A program made the position numbers and the translations under genes. This document shows positions 5,590 to 8,441 of a stretch of 8,441 bases of DNA, in pieces. Every line of letters starts with the position of its first letter. The stretch's first letter is position 1. A model generated the notes under the pieces. The model saw only the letters and a program-made list of their open reading frames with translations, was not told the DNA's origin and did no database searches. This DNA comes from Myxococcales bacterium (GTDB lineage: Bacteria; Myxococcota_A; Bradymonadia; UBA4248): contig SFMP01000155.1 of NCBI GenBank assembly GCA_004554395.1, positions 1 through 8,441 of the forward strand, given 5' to 3'.

Positions 5590-8169
5590 TTAATAGATGG
5601 GGAGTTGTTGAGGTGCTTCGAGGTCGTCGGTGACGCCTTCGAGTTTGTCGAGGTCGAAGTATTCGATTTCGAGGGCGGTGATGGATTGCGTTTCGGAGAG
5701 GTGGTAGCCGAACGTTTGCTCGGCGCCGCCGCCGTACGAGAAGACTTTGTAGAAGCCGTCGGAGGGGGATTGTGGGTTGAGGACGGCTTTTTGGCTCTTG
5801 ATGTCGTACATGGCGATGTCGCCGAAGACGCCGACGGATGATTTGGCGTCGGCGTGTGCGTGACCGATGAGCCAGAGCGTGTTGTTGGCGACAGCGACTT
5901 TTGCGCCGTTGAAGACGAGGCTAGAGAGTGCGCCGTTTGCGCTTGGGTAGTAGTTGAGGACGTGTTGTTTCATGTAGAAGGCGGTGAGGTCGAGGCCTGG
6001 GTCTTCGGTGGGTGTGAGGTATTTGCTGAGTGGGTCTTTTTGGACCATGCCTTCGAAATTGTCGACGTTTGTCATGTCCCAACCGTCGGCGATTTGTGGG
6101 ATTGCGCTTGTCATGTCGATGGGGAACGCGGCGAGTCGGTTGTGCGTGACGCGCGTGTCGGAGTCGTTGAGGTGGGCGTGTAGCATGAGCGGCGATTTGT
6201 CGTTGGGGACAGCCCAGAGCGTTTTGCCATCGGGAGCGGGGTAGAATCCGGCGAGCATTTGCCCGAAGACGTGGTTTTGGAGGGGCTCTTTTGCCGTTGG
6301 CGTGTCGACGACGAAGACTTCGTAGTTGGGGTCACTACCGAATGGCGAGCCGTTGGGGATTCGGCATTTATACATATCGCTGTTGCACGACTCGTTGCTG
6401 AGTGTGTGGGTTTGTTTTGCGCGTTCTTTGTTGATTTTGTAGATGCGCGTATCGAGGCAGCGCGGGACGAATAGATAGGCGTTTTCGCCGTATTCGCCGA
6501 GTCCGATTTTGGGTTGCATCGTCTTTGTAGTCGGAGCGCATTTGACCTGCTCGCCATGGTCGCTCGTGATGTTTGAGAGTCGCGGCCCGGCGTCGACGTG
6601 GTCGACATTGCCGTATTGGTCGCGGCCGCCATCGGCGACGAAAGCGCGCAAAAGCCCCGTTTCGCCATCGATATAATAGGTATAGACGCAGACGTGGTCT
6701 TCGCCGCATTTCAGCGTGGGGTGGCCTTTGAGCTGATCGGTGTGGTAGATTTGGACGAACAAGACGTTGTGATAGGCTAGGAGTTTGTAGGCGCCGTAAT
6801 GAGCCAGTAGCCCATCGTCGTTGGCAATGGCTTGCGTATTGTCTTGGAGATCGACGTTTTGGAGGCCTTTGAGAACGTCGTTGACGCGTCCGCTCCAGAG
6901 GTTTTGATAGTTTTGCCCGTTGAGCCCGCCGTTTTCGGGGCCCGAGTAGCGTTGGACGAAGAGGAAGTTGTTGCCGTTGCTATAGTGCGCCAGTGCCATA
7001 TCGGGTTTGGGAGACCCGACGTTGACGTATTTGCGCCCGATTTGTTTGTGCGTGCGTATATTAAATGGATACGCTTTGCCGTCGCACGTGATGACCCAAA
7101 CGACGTTTGGATTGCCCGAATTGTCGTAACCTTTTGTGAGCGTACATATCTTCGATGTGATGGGGTAATCTTTTTCGTCGACGGGGATGAAGTCGTACTT
7201 TTTCGTGCCCTCTTGAGCCGGAATGAGCGCGTATGTATTGAGGTCGATGAGCCGCATCCCCGAACCGGTGGCGACGGCGATGATGCCGTTTTCGGGGTCG
7301 GGATGTGGCGAAATATCGTGTTGGTAGAAGTAGCCGAGTTTGAGCGTGCCGAGATCGAGTTTTCTGCCGTTTTCGATGGTGATATCGACGGCGGCCGGGG
7401 CGTTGGTGTCGTTGCCATTGGCGAGCATGAGGTCGGTATCGCTGACGACGCCGCCCCATCCCGAGGCGTACGAAGCGGGCTGCCGCCACGATTCGCCATT
7501 TTTGACCGAGACATTGGAGTCGGCAACGATCATCATTTTATAAGACCCCGTAGGGAGGTCGCGGAGTTGAATCTTCGGCCCATAGGATGTTTGCAGCGCC
7601 TGCGTGTAGCCGTCGCTTTGCGAGAGCTCGCGTTTGACAACGGGATTGGTGCAGGTGGCGTCGTCGGGGGCACAAAGGAGCAGAATGAGGGATTTTTCGA
7701 ACGCGTTTTTGCTCGGGTCGAGGTAGGCGCGCCACAAACTCGACAATTGATTGGCCGTTTCGGAATTGAGCATGAGCGTAAATTCGACTTGTGGCTCGGG
7801 CTCTGGGGCGGTCGCCACGCAAACGCTTTGTTGGCAAACCCAACCTTGACCGTTTCGCGTGCGGCATTCGGTATCGTTGCGGCACTTTTTGGCAACGCAA
7901 CCATAAGATGTACAGTCGTAATTGACGCTATCGGGGCATTCGGAAACGCTACGGCAAGCGGGCTGCTGCGGCGTCACACTCCCCCCAGGCGGCGTGTAGT
8001 TGGGGTTATTGGCGCAAACGAGCGTGTAGGGCTGGCAGTATTGGCGCGGTGAGTCGCAGTCGCGATCGCTTCGGCACGGCACCGAAGTATCGGTTTCAAA
8101 GCACCCCATCAGCGGCAACGAGGCAGAAAGACACGCACACAGAATCGATAAACGAGTAACGGGTTTCAT
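5590..8169 (-). CDS. Large cysteine-rich lipoprotein with putative beta-propeller body
   Basis: An 859-residue exported protein of unknown function. ATG 8169 is chosen because GGAG at 8176-8179 sits 6 bases upstream; an in-frame TTG at 8181 would overlap that site. Residues 1-22 are a lipoprotein signal peptide ending LPLMG-C23. Three four-cysteine modules follow (C32/C38/C45/C52, C72/C78/C86/C91, C96/C102/C112/C117), each with a first gap of five residues, as in many Myxococcota surface lipoproteins. A linker APEPEPQ leads to residues ~125-280, which read like a small beta-sandwich (LRDLPTGSYKMMIVADSN, then LDLGTLKLGYF), with C166 and C173 a possible disulfide. Residues ~290-850 hold repeated strand-turn segments (GIIAVATGSGMRLIDLNTY, VVWVITCDGKAYPF, KTLWAVPNDKSPLML, NTLWLIGHAHAD) suggesting a degenerate beta-propeller; that fold is inference. 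It probably sits in the outer membrane or periplasm. Confidence 0.85.
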   Translation of the reverse strand: MKPVTRLSILCACLSASLPLMGCFETDTSVPCRSDRDCDSPRQYCQPYTLVCANNPNYTPPGGSVTPQQPACRSVSECPDSVNYDCTSYGCVAKKCRNDTECRTRNGQGWVCQQSVCVATAPEPEPQVEFTLMLNSETANQLSSLWRAYLDPSKNAFEKSLILLLCAPDDATCTNPVVKRELSQSDGYTQALQTSYGPKIQLRDLPTGSYKMMIVADSNVSVKNGESWRQPASYASGWGGVVSDTDLMLANGNDTNAPAAVDITIENGRKLDLGTLKLGYFYQHDISPHPDPENGIIAVATGSGMRLIDLNTYALIPAQEGTKKYDFIPVDEKDYPITSKICTLTKGYDNSGNPNVVWVITCDGKAYPFNIRTHKQIGRKYVNVGSPKPDMALAHYSNGNNFLFVQRYSGPENGGLNGQNYQNLWSGRVNDVLKGLQNVDLQDNTQAIANDDGLLAHYGAYKLLAYHNVLFVQIYHTDQLKGHPTLKCGEDHVCVYTYYIDGETGLLRAFVADGGRDQYGNVDHVDAGPRLSNITSDHGEQVKCAPTTKTMQPKIGLGEYGENAYLFVPRCLDTRIYKINKERAKQTHTLSNESCNSDMYKCRIPNGSPFGSDPNYEVFVVDTPTAKEPLQNHVFGQMLAGFYPAPDGKTLWAVPNDKSPLMLHAHLNDSDTRVTHNRLAAFPIDMTSAIPQIADGWDMTNVDNFEGMVQKDPLSKYLTPTEDPGLDLTAFYMKQHVLNYYPSANGALSSLVFNGAKVAVANNTLWLIGHAHADAKSSVGVFGDIAMYDIKSQKAVLNPQSPSDGFYKVFSYGGGAEQTFGYHLSETQSITALEIEYFDLDKLEGVTDDLEAPQQLPIY

Positions 8170-8258
8170 CACAATCTCCAAGTCGTGAGAGTCAACGCCA
8201 CGCCAAAATCACAACGATTTCGACGCGCTCGAATTTTAGAACCAATAACACGAGGGCA

Positions 8259-8287
8259 ATCTTAGCGAATCGATCGGCTTGCGTCAA
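8259..8287 (-). promoter_or_regulatory. Sigma70-type promoter of the lipoprotein gene
   Basis: On the minus strand TTGACG (8282-8287) and TAAGAT (8259-8264) are separated by exactly 17 bp, giving a leader of about 80-85 nt before ATG 8169. Upstream lie A8 (8299-8306) and A10 (8321-8330) tracts, which resemble an UP element or bent DNA and could strengthen it. Confidence 0.65.
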
Positions 8288-8333
8288 ACACAATTGGCTT
8301 TTTTTTAATGGCTTTATGTGTTTTTTTTTTGAG

Positions 8334-8441
8334 GGGGGCGGGCTATGTGCTCGGGCGTGCCGCCCTTGCGCGCATACGCCCTTTTGGGGGCGGGCTATGT
8401 GCTCGGGCGTGCCGCCCTTGCGCGCATACGCCCTTTTGGGG
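8334..8441. repeat. 52 bp GC-rich tandem repeat, continuing past the right edge
   Basis: 8334-8385 and 8386-8437 are identical, and 8438-8441 (GGGG) begins a third copy. Each unit can fold: an inner hairpin GGGCG-TGC-CGCCC, flanked by an outer stem in which GGGCG and TATGTGC pair with GCGCATA and CGCCC around a three-base GGC bulge. TTTT follows the outer stem on the plus strand. No reading frame of interest crosses it. Confidence 0.85.

Noticed and set aside
6832..8052. A 406-codon open frame on the plus strand opposite the lipoprotein gene
   Set aside because: It is antisense to a gene with signal peptide, ribosome binding site and promoter; its composition (Val, Asp, Glu, Arg runs) is what GC-biased codons yield in the opposite frame, and it has no domain or good start.
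8334..8441. CRISPR array
   Set aside because: The 52 bp copies are contiguous and identical, leaving no spacers.

Overview
The window looks like chromosomal DNA from a Gram-negative bacterium with a large genome, most plausibly a Myxococcota or Bradymonadales-type deltaproteobacterium. The main reasons are a membrane-anchored eukaryotic-type Ser/Thr protein kinase and a very large lipoprotein that opens with three four-cysteine modules of the CxxDxDC kind; both are typical of that group. This placement is inferred from gene content only.

Layout, left to right. Positions 1-1635 (minus) hold a Ser/Thr kinase with a membrane domain, cut by the left edge so that its C-terminus is missing; a good sigma70-like promoter lies upstream. 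Positions 1779-2258 are a 480 bp, internally deleted ISAs1-family insertion sequence: its 16 bp terminal inverted repeats are perfect, but the transposase is reduced to its first 45 and last ~80 codons. Positions 2380-5214 carry three plus-strand genes: a TatD-family metal-dependent hydrolase, a class I SAM methyltransferase and the adenine glycosylase MutY. They are separated by 166 and 119 bp, so a single operon is uncertain; the first gap is strikingly AT-rich, and a TATAAT box lies just before the mutY start.

Positions 5215-5589 separate the convergent mutY and lipoprotein genes. This gene-free stretch is filled by seven related hairpin units, interrupted by an unrelated ~89 bp imperfect inverted repeat. 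The units share a two-tier fold with a bulged G and a tandem G-A internal loop, and one unit has compensatory base changes in its stem. Several also read as intrinsic terminators for the lipoprotein gene on the minus strand. This is the most unusual part of the window.

Positions 5590-8169 (minus) encode an 859-residue cysteine-rich lipoprotein, probably a surface or periplasmic protein with a beta-propeller-like body, and it has a clear promoter at 8259-8287. The right edge (8334-8441) holds two copies of a GC-rich 52 bp tandem repeat and the start of a third.

Functionally, mutY (oxidative DNA damage repair) and the TatD-type gene (a family with nuclease members) may share a nucleic-acid theme. 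The kinase and the lipoprotein look like independent signalling and envelope genes. I see no tRNA, rRNA or CRISPR array.
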